Assembly (NCBI RefSeq): GCF_030013905.1 | Contig: NZ_CP124862.1 | Location: 3,785,051 to 3,849,050, forward strand | Length of the DNA stretch: 64,000 nucleotides | From: Petroclostridium sp. X23 | GTDB taxonomy: Bacteria; Bacillota; Clostridia; SK-Y3 | Direction: 5' to 3' | Part shown: positions 35,514 through 44,646 of the stretch, in pieces | Position numbering within the stretch: the stretch's first letter is position 1 | Layout: each line of letters starts with the position of its first letter | The notes under the pieces: model-generated | Told to the model about the DNA's origin: nothing | Database searches by the model: none | What the model saw: only the letters and a program-made list of their open reading frames with translations | Position numbers and translations under genes: made by a program

Positions 35514-36593
35514 TTACTTTATTGTTTTTTGAAGCTCCCAAATCTTTTCAATCAATTCCTTGACTTCGGGAGTATCGGCAAGTACTTTGTCATAAGCATT
35601 TGCAACCACGATTTCTTTAAAAGGCTTAAGATCGGGCGTAGTAAATTCTATGCCTTTGGTTTTCAATGTCTCGATATCCTTTTGGGCAGCGTCATTATAT
35701 AATTCCAATTCTTTTTCTGTAAAAGCTGTTACCGCTTTCTGTACTACGTCTTGCTGTTCTTTTGATAAACTATTAAAGAACTTTTCATTCACAGTAACGG
35801 CATTGTATGCGATCATGTGGTTTGTTAAAGCGATGTATTTTTGAGCTTCATACCAGCCGCTTGCAAGCACGGTTGTAGGAGGATTTTCCTGCCCGTCAAC
35901 TACTTTCTGCTGTAAAGCCGTAAATATTTCGGAAATAGGCATGGTTACCGCATTGAAACCTAAAGCTTTCGCCATTTCGATGTGCTGTTTAACCTGAGGT
36001 ACACGCAGTTTTATGCCTTTGCAGTCTTCCACGCTGTTGATAGGATGCTTACTGTTGGAGACGGCTCTCACACCGTTAACACTGTAGCCTAATACCTTCA
36101 ATCCTACAGTAGACAATCCTTCTGTTACTTCAGCAGAAATTTTTTCATCGCTGAGAATTTTATATCCTTGTTCCGGAGAATCAAATAAGAATGGAAACTC
36201 CATTACTTTTAATTTAGGGAACTGTTCCGACAGCAATACACCCATCAAATTCATTTCAATAGTACCCATCTTGGTACCTTCAATGAATTCTTTTTCAGCA
36301 CCCAATTGGTTGTTTGGATAGATTTCTACTTTGATGGTTCCGTTGCTTTCTTTTTCTATCATGGGTTTGAATACTTCTTTTAATGCAATGTTTTGAGGAT
36401 GGGTTTCTGCATAATAATTTGCAATCTTAAGTGTGACTTGCTTTTGAGATTCTTCTTTCTTAGGTTCCTCTGTTTTTGATTCGTTTCCGCCGGATGGAGC
36501 AGGAGCGCTCTGTTGACCACCGCAACCCGCAAATAGGGTGACCAGAAGACCAAGGATCACTGTAAGACTGATGAGTTTTTTGAATCTTTTCAT
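35514..36593 (-). CDS. dctP: TRAP transporter solute-binding lipoprotein DctP, second system
   Basis: About 359 residues from ATG 36593 (MKRFKKLISL). Upstream in-frame starts exist, but AAAGGA is best placed for this one. The lipobox is LFAGC. DctP features: YYAETHPQNIALKEVFKP, GAEKEFIEGTKMGTIEM, NGVRAVSNSKHPI, the arginine motif CKGIKLRVPQVKQHIEM, and GQENPPTTV. It is the receptor of a P-Q-M TRAP operon. IS110 now lies between this gene and the AraC-type sensor at 38609, which is probably its regulator. Confidence 0.92.
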   Translation of the reverse strand: MKRFKKLISLTVILGLLVTLFAGCGGQQSAPAPSGGNESKTEEPKKEESQKQVTLKIANYYAETHPQNIALKEVFKPMIEKESNGTIKVEIYPNNQLGAEKEFIEGTKMGTIEMNLMGVLLSEQFPKLKVMEFPFLFDSPEQGYKILSDEKISAEVTEGLSTVGLKVLGYSVNGVRAVSNSKHPINSVEDCKGIKLRVPQVKQHIEMAKALGFNAVTMPISEIFTALQQKVVDGQENPPTTVLASGWYEAQKYIALTNHMIAYNAVTVNEKFFNSLSKEQQDVVQKAVTAFTEKELELYNDAAQKDIETLKTKGIEFTTPDLKPFKEIVVANAYDKVLADTPEVKELIEKIWELQKTIK

Positions 36594-36907
36594 GTTTATA
36601 TCCATTCCTTTCGCTTCGCTCAAGGCACAAAACGTAATGAAAAGTGCTTTTGAGCGTTATTTGTTTTATAATTAAGTCCATAGGGATTTCGGTAAACTAC
36701 AAATCACGGGGAGGTGAGTGGGCTATCTGACTTATCAGATGACCGTATGTTTATATGTGTAGATCGCCTTTTCAAGCACAAATAAGTGTACCTTTGAGTA
36801 CGTAACCTTATCTTTGTTTAAACAATCTCGTTTATATGCTAGGCGTTCAGTCAATGCCGTATCCCCCTATAATTCTTGCGAGCTTTCCAGTTCAGAAAGG
36901 AGTCCCT
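36594..36907. other. Intergenic region: dctP2 leader and IS110 left end
   Basis: Bases 36594-36690 are the dctP2 upstream region. From about 36700 the base composition changes to structured GC-rich blocks, including the hairpin ATCTGACTTATCAGAT (36733-36748), which is where an IS110 bridge RNA is normally encoded. The exact element edge is not visible. Confidence 0.4.
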
Positions 36908-38200
36908 ATGGCTTTAAAAATTGTGTACAAAGTCTGCTGTGGGATTGATGTTCACAAAACTTTTGTTGTTGCCTGTATCGCTTCCACCAACAATCAAGGT
37001 GTTACCACCTACAAGCGCCACCGCTTTTCCACTTACACTAAAGGTTTGAAAGAGCTGTTACAATGGCTGCTTGAATTTAACTGTAAGGATGTCTGTATGG
37101 AATCTACAGGAAAGTACTGGATTCCAGTGTACAACGTCTTGGAAGAAAACTGTTCTATTGTACTTGCACATCCTAAGTATGTTAAGGCTATTCGTGGTAA
37201 AAAGACTGACAAGAAAGATGCTAAATGGATTGCTGACCTGTTTAAGCATGATCTTGTTGCCGGTAGCTTTATGCCTCCTGCGGATATCCGCCAGCTTCGT
37301 GACCTAATGCGCTATCGTTACAAACTAACCTGCTTTATGTCCAGCGAAAAGAATAGACTCCAAAACTGTCTCACGGTTTCCAATATTCAATTGGGAAACG
37401 TTGTATCGGACACTTTTGGTAAAAGTTCTAAAAGAATTCTGGATAAGATTCTTGAAAATCCTCAGGATACTTCCTTTGATATAGAACCTTTAATTCATAG
37501 CTCTATGAAAGGTAAAATCCCTGAATTAGAGCTCGCCATTGACGGCTATATTACACCGGAACAGGCTGGTAAATTAAAGATTATCAAAAAGCATTTTGAA
37601 GATTTGGAATCCCGGAAAACAGAGCTAGAAGAACTGATTCTTGCGCTCGCCAGTCCCTATCAGCAAAAACTCGACCTAATTCTAACCGCTCCATCCTTTA
37701 AGAACATTTTCTCTGCAATTACAGTTATCTCAGAGATTGGTGTTAATATGGAGTCTTTTCCTTCGGCGAAACACTTATGTTCTTGGGCAGGTCTTACGCC
37801 TACCAATAATGAAAGTGCAGGGAAGAAAAAGTCTGTCCGGGTTTCCAAAGCCGGATGCTACATCAAGCCACTTTTGGTTCAATGCGCCAACTCAGTGGTC
37901 AAAAGTGAAAAGCATCCTGAAATACGTAACCGCTACCTCCGCCTCAGGAAACGCCGCGGTCACAAGAAGGCAATCATTGCAATAGCAAGAATGCTTCTAA
38001 CAGCATTATACAACATGTTGAAGAATAATGAACCATATAATGCTGAACTTTATAGGAAATCTGACATTATTCCTGCCAATCGCGAGATTACAGTGGAGCA
38101 GGCTATATTAATAGCAAAATTCCAAGGTTATAGAATTAAGTCAGCTACTGAATAACCTTAATTTTTCAATATTAAATTTTTTGACTAGCGAAAGGTGGTC
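36700..38200 (+). mobile_element. IS110-family element (approximate ends)
   Basis: IS110 elements lack terminal inverted repeats, so the ends are only estimated from the non-coding flanks of the transposase gene. About 200 bases of structured non-coding sequence lie upstream of the gene. The element separates the second TRAP operon from its likely sensor. Confidence 0.6.
36908..38155 (+). CDS. IS110-family DEDD transposase
   Basis: A 415-residue recombinase from ATG 36908, which follows AAAGGAG by 5 bases. The N-terminal RuvC-like domain has GIDVHKTFVVACI (Asp), the second acidic residue in VCMESTGKYWIPVY and KTDKKDAKWIADL. The C-terminal transposase-20 domain, with its catalytic serine region, spans LTAPSFKNIFSAITVISEIG to FPSAKHLCSWAGLTPTNNESAGKK. 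It seems intact. IS110 enzymes use an RNA transcribed from the element's non-coding end to choose target and donor. Confidence 0.92.
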   Translation: MALKIVYKVCCGIDVHKTFVVACIASTNNQGVTTYKRHRFSTYTKGLKELLQWLLEFNCKDVCMESTGKYWIPVYNVLEENCSIVLAHPKYVKAIRGKKTDKKDAKWIADLFKHDLVAGSFMPPADIRQLRDLMRYRYKLTCFMSSEKNRLQNCLTVSNIQLGNVVSDTFGKSSKRILDKILENPQDTSFDIEPLIHSSMKGKIPELELAIDGYITPEQAGKLKIIKKHFEDLESRKTELEELILALASPYQQKLDLILTAPSFKNIFSAITVISEIGVNMESFPSAKHLCSWAGLTPTNNESAGKKKSVRVSKAGCYIKPLLVQCANSVVKSEKHPEIRNRYLRLRKRRGHKKAIIAIARMLLTALYNMLKNNEPYNAELYRKSDIIPANREITVEQAILIAKFQGYRIKSATE

Positions 38201-38608
38201 TATTTGGTATGCCCTCTAATCTGGTTAAGTGCTCTTTTATTCTTTTTCAACCTTTCCCTCCTAAAATACATTTATATTTGTAATAATCCAACCGATATGG
38301 TGGATTAAATTACCTTAGAATAACCATTGGGGGCAAGTGTAACTTGAATGAGTGTTATATATTATTGCTAAAAATATTGTATTTATATGTGCGTGAATTG
38401 TTGTATTTATATAAAAATCATATGCGGATATTCAAGAAAAGTAAATTAACACTTTTATCACTTTGATGATTATTTTTGTTCAGAGGCCTGTATCACTTAA
38501 GAATAGCAGGGTAGATGCAACGTAAAAAAAGCATATATCATTTCTTGAACTTTGCGAACTTTTTTTGTTCTAAAAATGATATATGCTTTATAAATTCAGG
38601 GGTTGAGC
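38156..38608. other. Intergenic region between IS110 and the AraC-type sensor
   Basis: It holds the IS110 right flank and old intergenic sequence. The only clear structure is a hairpin, AAAGCATATATCATTT (38528-38543) with AAATGATATATGCTTT (38574-38589), acting as terminator for the minus-strand sensor gene or both directions. No gene seen. Confidence 0.5.
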
Positions 38609-40927
38609 TTATAAGTTGTCTCTGTATTGTCCTGCGGTAACCCCTTCATATTTCTTAAAAGTTCTCATAAATGTTTGGATACTATTAAAGCCGACCCTGA
38701 ATCCGATCTCTTTTATGGTAAAGTTTGTTTCCTTTAAAAGATGTTTTGCCTTGGCGATACGGCTTTCATTTAAATATTCTACAAAGTTTTTTCCCAAATT
38801 CTCTTTGAATATCCTGCTTACATAGCTTGAACTGAATCCGACCCATTCAGCAACATCGTTTAATGAGATATCTTCATGCAAATGTTCATCAATGTATTCT
38901 AATATTTTTTCTACGTTTCGGTCCAATCTCTTCATATTCATATCATTTACTGCGTCGGTGATGGTGCGACATACTTCTGTCAGCCATATTCTGATATCTT
39001 CCAGTGTCTCTCTTTTAGAAAGTTCCGTATACAGATTGTATCCGCTCCAAAATACCCCTTCAACCGTCAGACCAAGTTCGATCAGTACTTCTGCCATTAA
39101 ACTAATGATCCTTGCGAATATTTGCTGCAGGAAGTCATAAGGGATTGCACCGTTTTCATAGATTTCTTCCACCAATTCATCAAGTAAGATCATCACTTCT
39201 TTCTGATTCCCGGTTTTAAGATTGTTAATGATAATTTTTTCTTTTTCAGAGTGATAGTAATACAGTTCGTTAGACTGCGGCTCAATATCGCTAATACTGA
39301 TAATTTCATTCTTTCCTTGATACAATTTGTATTTTAACGCATTCAGCGCTTCGCGGTAAGACTGCTTTATATTCAAAATATCCTTATATAGCCGTCCAAT
39401 ACCGAGTGTAACGGTAAAAGGAAAACATTTTTCCACTTGGTTCTTTATGATTTCTGCGAGGTGAAGGGCTTGCGTCTGTGCTTCCATCATCTTTATATAT
39501 TCGTTATAATTAATAATTACCGCAAGCTTATCAGGTTCTACTTCTACACAAACACCTTTTTGATGATGAACTATTATTTGCTCAACCATATTTATCAGTT
39601 TTACTTTATGAAGGCTTCGGTCGATTTCATTAAAATTATCACAAAATTGATTGTAGTCATCGATTTGCATAGCAACTACAATAAAATTAGTCAAGCTAAA
39701 ATCATTATCTAAAAAGCGGAGTTTTTCCGATATTTCTTTGACATTTTCGTTAATACCCATGATGAGGTTTGAAAACAATTTTTCTTTAATCATGGGCTTT
39801 AGCTGCTCTAATGTTTCTTCCATACTTCTGTTTTCATCTATAACATTACTGTAAGCGTGTCCTAAGAATTCATACTCGTTTTTAATAAGCCGGTCTTCTT
39901 CTTTTGCAGGAAATTGTTTGAAATTCAAAACCAATCCCATTAGATTTTCAATGGGGTCATAAATGCCTTTTGAAACAGCAAATGATATCAATAAACTCAA
40001 TAAAATATAAATATATGTAATCACTAAAATGATTAATGTGACGATTTTTGTATCTGCCTGCAACTCATCGGTGGGAATGCTGTAAATGTATTTCCAGTTA
40101 TTATTAGAAGAGGTCACGTATGTAAAGAAAGTTTGCTTTCCTTCATATTTTTCAATAAAGAACCCCCGGTCATTCTCAAAAATCTTTTTAGCATAAGGCA
40201 AATGGCTGATGTTGTTATATAGTTTGTTTTTATCTTTGTGCGATACAATCACACCATTGCTGCTAATAGCATAGACTTCTCCTTTGCTCTGTGTATGCAA
40301 TCCTTCAATTGCTTTATAAATTTTTTCTTCGCTGACATTGATCACGACAGCACCTAGTTTACTGCCCGATTCGTAAAGAACATTGGCGATAAAAGTAATG
40401 TTATCGACTTGGTTTCCCGAAGCATCGGTAACCGTTCTTGTCTCTAATTGAAGGAGAGGAGAGGCGGATGCTTGGTATTTATCTAGCCACACCTTGTCAT
40501 AGAAGTTTTCTAATTTATATGAATTGCCGTTTGAATGGAAAACTGACCTGTCTTTAGCACCATATACATATATGGAGTCGATGTATTGGCTGGAAGCGGC
40601 AATGTTTTTCAAGTTATTTATTATATTGATGTTTCTGCTGAAATAATCAATATGGGGATTGATTGCTAACTGTATGACATTTGTATCATTTGCTATTTGC
40701 TGCAATGTATGATTTATTTCGCCGTAGATCAAATCAACCATTTGGCTGGTCTTGTGAAGCATATCCAAATTGGTACTACGTGTCTGCTTTTGAATAGCCG
40801 AAGTAGACTGCCGGTAGATAATCCAATTGGCTGCCAATACAGGTATAATAGAAGATAGGATAAGAACAATAAAAGTCCTGAAGAAAATACTGTTAAATCT
40901 ATAGTTCTGCAAATATGTCTTTTTCAT
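38609..40927 (-). CDS. Membrane-bound AraC-type regulator with extracellular sensor domain
   Basis: 772 residues. A first helix (FFRTFIVLILSSIIPVLAANWII, about 15-37) and a second near 290-315 (IVTLIILVITYIYILLSLLISF) enclose an outside domain of ~250 residues of Cache type. A cytoplasmic linker of ~350 residues follows. The C terminus has two helix-turn-helix units (ISLNDVAEWVGFSSSYVSRIFKEN, and FTIKEIGFRVGFNSIQTFMRTF with the AraC signature). This is a one-component transmembrane regulator, common in Clostridia and Paenibacillaceae next to carbohydrate importers. It probably senses the second TRAP system's ligand. Confidence 0.9.
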   Translation of the reverse strand: MKKTYLQNYRFNSIFFRTFIVLILSSIIPVLAANWIIYRQSTSAIQKQTRSTNLDMLHKTSQMVDLIYGEINHTLQQIANDTNVIQLAINPHIDYFSRNINIINNLKNIAASSQYIDSIYVYGAKDRSVFHSNGNSYKLENFYDKVWLDKYQASASPLLQLETRTVTDASGNQVDNITFIANVLYESGSKLGAVVINVSEEKIYKAIEGLHTQSKGEVYAISSNGVIVSHKDKNKLYNNISHLPYAKKIFENDRGFFIEKYEGKQTFFTYVTSSNNNWKYIYSIPTDELQADTKIVTLIILVITYIYILLSLLISFAVSKGIYDPIENLMGLVLNFKQFPAKEEDRLIKNEYEFLGHAYSNVIDENRSMEETLEQLKPMIKEKLFSNLIMGINENVKEISEKLRFLDNDFSLTNFIVVAMQIDDYNQFCDNFNEIDRSLHKVKLINMVEQIIVHHQKGVCVEVEPDKLAVIINYNEYIKMMEAQTQALHLAEIIKNQVEKCFPFTVTLGIGRLYKDILNIKQSYREALNALKYKLYQGKNEIISISDIEPQSNELYYYHSEKEKIIINNLKTGNQKEVMILLDELVEEIYENGAIPYDFLQQIFARIISLMAEVLIELGLTVEGVFWSGYNLYTELSKRETLEDIRIWLTEVCRTITDAVNDMNMKRLDRNVEKILEYIDEHLHEDISLNDVAEWVGFSSSYVSRIFKENLGKNFVEYLNESRIAKAKHLLKETNFTIKEIGFRVGFNSIQTFMRTFKKYEGVTAGQYRDNL

Positions 40928-41307
40928 AACAATACTAACTCCTTTATAGCAAATTTCAATGCGTGTGCTGTTATTTATAAATAGCCTATGTAATTTTATG
41001 AAGCAGTAGATATTATTAGTTCTTAAAACTTTGAAAGTTTGATTGAAATGCAGATGTAAACTATGCTGTTTGTCAGAGAAGAAGTATTGCCAAGTTCACT
41101 CGATAGCATTATATCATGATCCGCCCTATAATTCTACAGTATATAGATAGTTGAAATAGCGAAGGGGGATACCTGAAGAAGAATTGAAGACGGAAGCAGA
41201 GAAAAATTGCTATCATTTTATCTAATGGAGCAAAGACAGAGTAACACTTAGTGAAATATTAACATAACATAATAATGTATCCTGGTTTAATCAAGGAGGT
41301 GAAAATT
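40928..41307. other. Intergenic region upstream of the sensor and miniprotein
   Basis: 380 bases between divergent genes. No ORF with a ribosome site and no strong hairpin was noticed. AAGGAGG at 41293-41300 serves the miniprotein. Confidence 0.4.
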
Positions 41308-41436
41308 ATGGCATGCGGAGGCGGCGGTTTCTTTGGTGAAAATTCTGAAGTATTGTTTTTTATTTTGATATTCTTATTATTATTCTATAACACTGGATAT
41401 GGTTATGGTTATGGATATGGTTATGCTCAGAAATAG
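41308..41436 (+). CDS. Gly/Tyr-rich membrane miniprotein (YjcZ-like sporulation type)
   Basis: 42 residues: MACGGGGFFGENSEVLF, a single hydrophobic helix (LFFILIFLLLFY), then a tail of alternating Tyr-Gly (NTGYGYGYGYGYGYAQK). AAGGAGGTG lies 7 bases before ATG 41308. A good terminator follows at 41455. Short Gly-rich proteins with one helix (YjcZ/YhfW group) are made in sporulating Bacillota and associate with the spore envelope, but the Tyr-Gly run here is distinctive. It is too short for usual ORF finders. Confidence 0.75.
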   Translation: MACGGGGFFGENSEVLFFILIFLLLFYNTGYGYGYGYGYAQK

Positions 41437-41454
41437 CGATAAGAGTATCTGTTA

Positions 41455-41486
41455 AGAAGGGCGGTTTGGTCCACCCTTCTTTTTTT
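41455..41486 (+). terminator. Intrinsic terminator of the miniprotein gene
   Basis: AGAAGGGCGG / CCACCCTTCT with a 6-base loop, followed by seven T. Confidence 0.85.
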
Positions 41487-41568
41487 CTTTAATAAGCCTA
41501 ATTTTAGATAGAATTCCGAAACGGCGGATACATATAGATAACTAAATTGAGATTTGCAATTTACCAAG

Positions 41569-42573
41569 TTAGATCTCTGTTACAATACTGCCGGTTTTAT
41601 CTAAGTCATATCCGCCTATTCCTTGAAGTTCGGCCTTAAATTCTTTTGAATTAAGAATTTCAATAATTGCCTGAACATGTGGTAAATTCATATCTTCTTT
41701 TTTAATAACCATATCATACTTTTCCTTTTGCAGAGGTATGAAGTCTATTCCGGATACTTGCATGGCCGCTTTTTCATTACCTATACCCACATCTGCATCG
41801 CCTCTCGCCACAGTACTTGCGACTGCGAGATGGGATAGCTCTTCCCAATCGTAACCTCTTACAGACCAACTGGGGATGTTTAAACGACGGAGGGATTCGT
41901 CCAACAGGACACGGGTGCCGGAGCCCTTTTCACGGTTGATCATCAATACATCTGCCCGGGTAAGGTCCTGCCACTCCTTGATTTTCTTTGGGTTTCCCTT
42001 AGAAACATAAAAGCCTTGTATACGGCAGGCGATATGGATAACTACACTTGGAATGCCTGGCAGCAATCTGCGTATATAGGGAATGTTATATTCTCCCGTA
42101 TCGCCGTCCCAAAGGTGGGCGGTAGCGATGGAAGCATTTCCATGATAAAGGGCATATAAGCCGTTATAACTTCCGACATAAGAACGCAGCACACGGACTC
42201 CATTCTGGTGACGCTCGAGGTGACGCGACAATATGTCGAGAAGAGCATCTTGACCGCAAATAATAAATTCCTTCTCGGTGAGATAATGCTTACGCAGGGG
42301 AGTATTCATTACAATACGGTTCTGATTAGGTGCAGTATTAACATGAGAGGAAGGTGCCGGAGTAGTACTTGTAGGCATAGGAGTATTAATGACGGAAGAA
42401 CTCTTTTTTCCTTGGGTTTTATATTCTTCTACGTCCTGCGGATCTACACGGACCTTTCTTCCTACTCTGTATGCTTTCAGTTCTCCGCGCTTAATCAGTT
42501 CATAAACAGTGTTCTTAGCAATTTTCAAAATATCTGCGACTTCTTGGGGTGTTAAAGATGAATCGTCTCTCAT
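41569..42573 (-). CDS. HTH/periplasmic-binding-fold regulator, probably molybdate or tungstate responsive
   Basis: 334 residues. The N terminus is an excisionase/MerR-like helix-turn-helix (LTPQEVADILKIAKNTVYELIKRGELKAYRVGRKVRV), then a Ser/Pro linker. The C-terminal half is a PBP-like domain (FIICGQDALLDILSRHLE, GSYNGLYALYHGNASIATAHLWD, MINREKGSGTRVLLDESL, ARGDADVGIGNEKAAMQ). This replaces the ModE arrangement in many Clostridia and binds an oxyanion or a cofactor precursor. ATG 42573 follows AAAGGAG. It diverges from modABC and probably acts on the palindrome at 42809-42822. Confidence 0.85.
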   Translation of the reverse strand: MRDDSSLTPQEVADILKIAKNTVYELIKRGELKAYRVGRKVRVDPQDVEEYKTQGKKSSSVINTPMPTSTTPAPSSHVNTAPNQNRIVMNTPLRKHYLTEKEFIICGQDALLDILSRHLERHQNGVRVLRSYVGSYNGLYALYHGNASIATAHLWDGDTGEYNIPYIRRLLPGIPSVVIHIACRIQGFYVSKGNPKKIKEWQDLTRADVLMINREKGSGTRVLLDESLRRLNIPSWSVRGYDWEELSHLAVASTVARGDADVGIGNEKAAMQVSGIDFIPLQKEKYDMVIKKEDMNLPHVQAIIEILNSKEFKAELQGIGGYDLDKTGSIVTEI

Positions 42574-42771
42574 GATATACGCTCCTTTCATTTGAGTCAA
42601 TTATAGCATTTATTCCACATATTATCTATTATCTTCTTAAAAAATATTCTAAAAAGGAAAGAAAGCTTATAATACTATTCGTAATTGTATTGTAAAATAT
42701 ATATAAATGAACATTATGCAATATTACTGGAATTAAAAATGCAATATATAATATTTTTTATTTGATATATG

Positions 42772-42800
42772 TTGACATTATTGAGACACATTACTATAAT
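42772..42800 (+). promoter_or_regulatory. modABC promoter
   Basis: TTGACA 42772-42777, 17 bases, TATAAT 42795-42800: a full consensus, so it needs active repression to be controlled. Confidence 0.75.
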
Positions 42801-42808
42801 ATTAATTA

Positions 42809-42822
42809 ATATAACGTTATAT
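42809..42822. promoter_or_regulatory. Palindromic operator at the modABC transcription start
   Basis: ATATAACGTTATAT, a perfect 14-bp palindrome at the expected +1. It resembles ModE-type TAACGTTA boxes, so it is the likely site of the divergent HTH-PBP regulator. Confidence 0.6.
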
Positions 42823-42888
42823 CATGTTTTGCTTTGTTGTGTAATGCAAAGAAACGTTTGAAAATTTAATATTTTTTGAAGAGTAAAC

Positions 42889-42949
42889 GTCTCGATGGCG
42901 AGTTTGGAGCAATTTTAAATGACAATAGTTGTATCCAAGCGGTCGAGGC
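42889..42949 (+). promoter_or_regulatory. Structured leader RNA upstream of modA, possibly Moco/Tuco-like
   Basis: GTCTCGA (42889-42895) pairs with TCGAGGC (42943-42949), and TTGGA with TCCAA inside. The CGATGG ... GCGGTCGAGG arrangement loosely recalls the molybdenum-cofactor riboswitch. A covariance search (Moco RNA model) would decide; I cannot run it. Confidence 0.35.
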
Positions 42950-42984
42950 TTTATTGTTTATTTCATTATTTAGGAGGTAATATT

Positions 42985-43815
42985 ATGATGAGGTTGTTAA
43001 AAAGATCTATTGTGTTGGTATTAATGTTAAGTTTCATTTTAATGGCGGCAGGTTGTCAGCAGTCTTCTGCGCCGCAATCCCAGCAAGACACTGCACCAGC
43101 GTCGGTACAACAAGAAAAAAATATTGAGCTTATTGTATCAGCCGCAGCGAGCATGAAAGATGCGATGGAAGAAATAAAGGAGCTTTACGCGCAAGAGAAA
43201 ACCAATGTTACCATTACTTATAATTTCGGCTCCTCAGGTTCATTGCAGCAGCAAATAGAACAGGGTGCACCGGCTGATGTGTTCTTGTCGGCTGCTGCTA
43301 AACAAATGGATGCCTTAAAAGAAAAAGGTCTCATTATAGAAGATACTTATAAGGAACTGCTGGAAAACAAAGTTGTTTTAATAGCACCAAAAGATTCCTC
43401 TAAGGTATCCGGCTTTGAAGGTCTTGATGCTGAGGATGTCCAAAAAGTAGCGTTAGGTGAGCCGGAAAGTGTTCCGGCAGGAAAGTATGCTAAGGAAGTA
43501 TTGACAAATCTAAAACTATGGGATAAAGTGCAGACTAAAGCTACACTGGGGAAAGATGTACGTGTGGTTTTAACGTGGGTGGAAACCGGTGATGTGGATG
43601 CCGGTATTGTATATGGAACAGATGCAAAGATATCTGATAAGGTTAAAGTTGTAGAAACTGCTCCGGAGGGTTCGCATTCGCCGGTCATCTATCCTGCAGC
43701 AGTGATAAAAGATAGTAAGAATGAGGCGGCAGCCAGAGAATTTATCACGTTTTTAACAGGAGATAAGGCAAAAGATGTGTTTGAAAAGTATGGGTTTAGT
43801 GTGCTTGCGAAGTAA
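42985..43815 (+). CDS. modA: Molybdate ABC transporter substrate-binding lipoprotein ModA
   Basis: 276 residues from ATG 42985 (ATG 42988 also possible), which follows AGGAGG. Lipobox MAAGC, then a Gln/Ser/Pro linker and the ModA fold: VSAAASMKDAMEEIKELY, YNFGSSGSLQQQIEQGAPADVFLSAA, LGEPESVPAGKYAKEVL and GDVDAGIVYGTDA, which carry the oxyanion contacts. It catches molybdate or tungstate outside the membrane for ModBC. It is first in a modABC operon under the consensus promoter at 42772 and a structured leader. A terminator-like hairpin separates it from modB. Confidence 0.94.
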   Translation: MMRLLKRSIVLVLMLSFILMAAGCQQSSAPQSQQDTAPASVQQEKNIELIVSAAASMKDAMEEIKELYAQEKTNVTITYNFGSSGSLQQQIEQGAPADVFLSAAAKQMDALKEKGLIIEDTYKELLENKVVLIAPKDSSKVSGFEGLDAEDVQKVALGEPESVPAGKYAKEVLTNLKLWDKVQTKATLGKDVRVVLTWVETGDVDAGIVYGTDAKISDKVKVVETAPEGSHSPVIYPAAVIKDSKNEAAAREFITFLTGDKAKDVFEKYGFSVLAK

Positions 43816-43862
43816 GTGCTAATTTTAATGTACATGCTTTTTGGTATCTAAGTGCATAGTAA

Positions 43863-43890
43863 GGAACGCCCCTTGTGGCGTTCCGTTTTG
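43863..43890 (+). terminator. Hairpin between modA and modB
   Basis: GGAACGCC / GGCGTTCC with a 6-base loop and GTTTTG. It probably reduces readthrough, giving more binding protein than permease. Confidence 0.75.
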
Positions 43891-43958
43891 CATCATATAG
43901 AGATGTATTGTTTATTTTAAAATATAAATGCTTCTTAATAATATGAGGGGGAGTGTTC

Positions 43959-44645
43959 GTGGGGTTTGATTTATCACCGTTATGGATTTCAACAAAAACA
44001 GCTTTTGCAGCAACAATATTTGCTTTTTTTCTCGGGATTATAGCTGCTCAATGGATTGCCAATTATCAGGGGAGATTGAAAGGACTTATTGACGGGATTT
44101 TGAATCTTCCTTTGGTATTGCCACCTACAGTTGTAGGGTTCTTCCTCTTGCTTTTGCTTGGAAAGAACGGACCTATCGGACGGCTCCTCCTTCATCTTGG
44201 AACGACGATTATCTTCTCTTGGTATGCTGCGGTGATTGCGGCAACAACGGTAGCCTTTCCTTTGATGTATAAAACTGCGAGAGCAGCTTTTGAACAGGTG
44301 GATGGCAATGTTCTAAATGCGGCACGTACATTGGGAGTGTCGGAATGGCGGATATTTTGGAGAATTACTCTGCCTATGGCTTGGCCGGGAATCGCGGCCG
44401 GAACCATTTTATCCTTTGCCCGGGCGCTTGGAGAATTTGGGGCTACTCTAATGGTTGCGGGAAATATTCCCGGGAGAACCCAAACCATGCCGGTTGCTAT
44501 TTTCTTTGCGGCAGAAGGCGGGGATATGGGGAGAGCGCTGACGTGGGTACTTCTTATTGTAACTATTTCCCTTATTGTGATTCTTTTGATGAATTACTGG
44601 CTTGATCATCAGCGTAAATTTATATCAGGGACAGGTGGGCGGTAA
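43959..44645 (+). CDS. modB: Molybdate ABC transporter permease ModB
   Basis: 228 residues from GTG 43959; GTG 43953 is also in frame but sits inside the ribosome site GAGGGGGAG. Five or six helices, with the EAA motif ARTLGVSEWRIFWRITLPMAWPGIAAG that contacts ModC. LPPTVVGFFLLLLLGKNGPIG is typical of ModB/CysTW permeases. It forms the channel for molybdate. modC starts directly after its stop, so the two are translated together. Confidence 0.94.
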   Translation: MGFDLSPLWISTKTAFAATIFAFFLGIIAAQWIANYQGRLKGLIDGILNLPLVLPPTVVGFFLLLLLGKNGPIGRLLLHLGTTIIFSWYAAVIAATTVAFPLMYKTARAAFEQVDGNVLNAARTLGVSEWRIFWRITLPMAWPGIAAGTILSFARALGEFGATLMVAGNIPGRTQTMPVAIFFAAEGGDMGRALTWVLLIVTISLIVILLMNYWLDHQRKFISGTGGR

Positions 44646-44646
44646 G

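Noticed and set aside
42919..42984. N-terminal extension of ModA
   Set aside because: The extension lies in the structured leader; AGGAGG and the lipoprotein signal fix the start at 42985.
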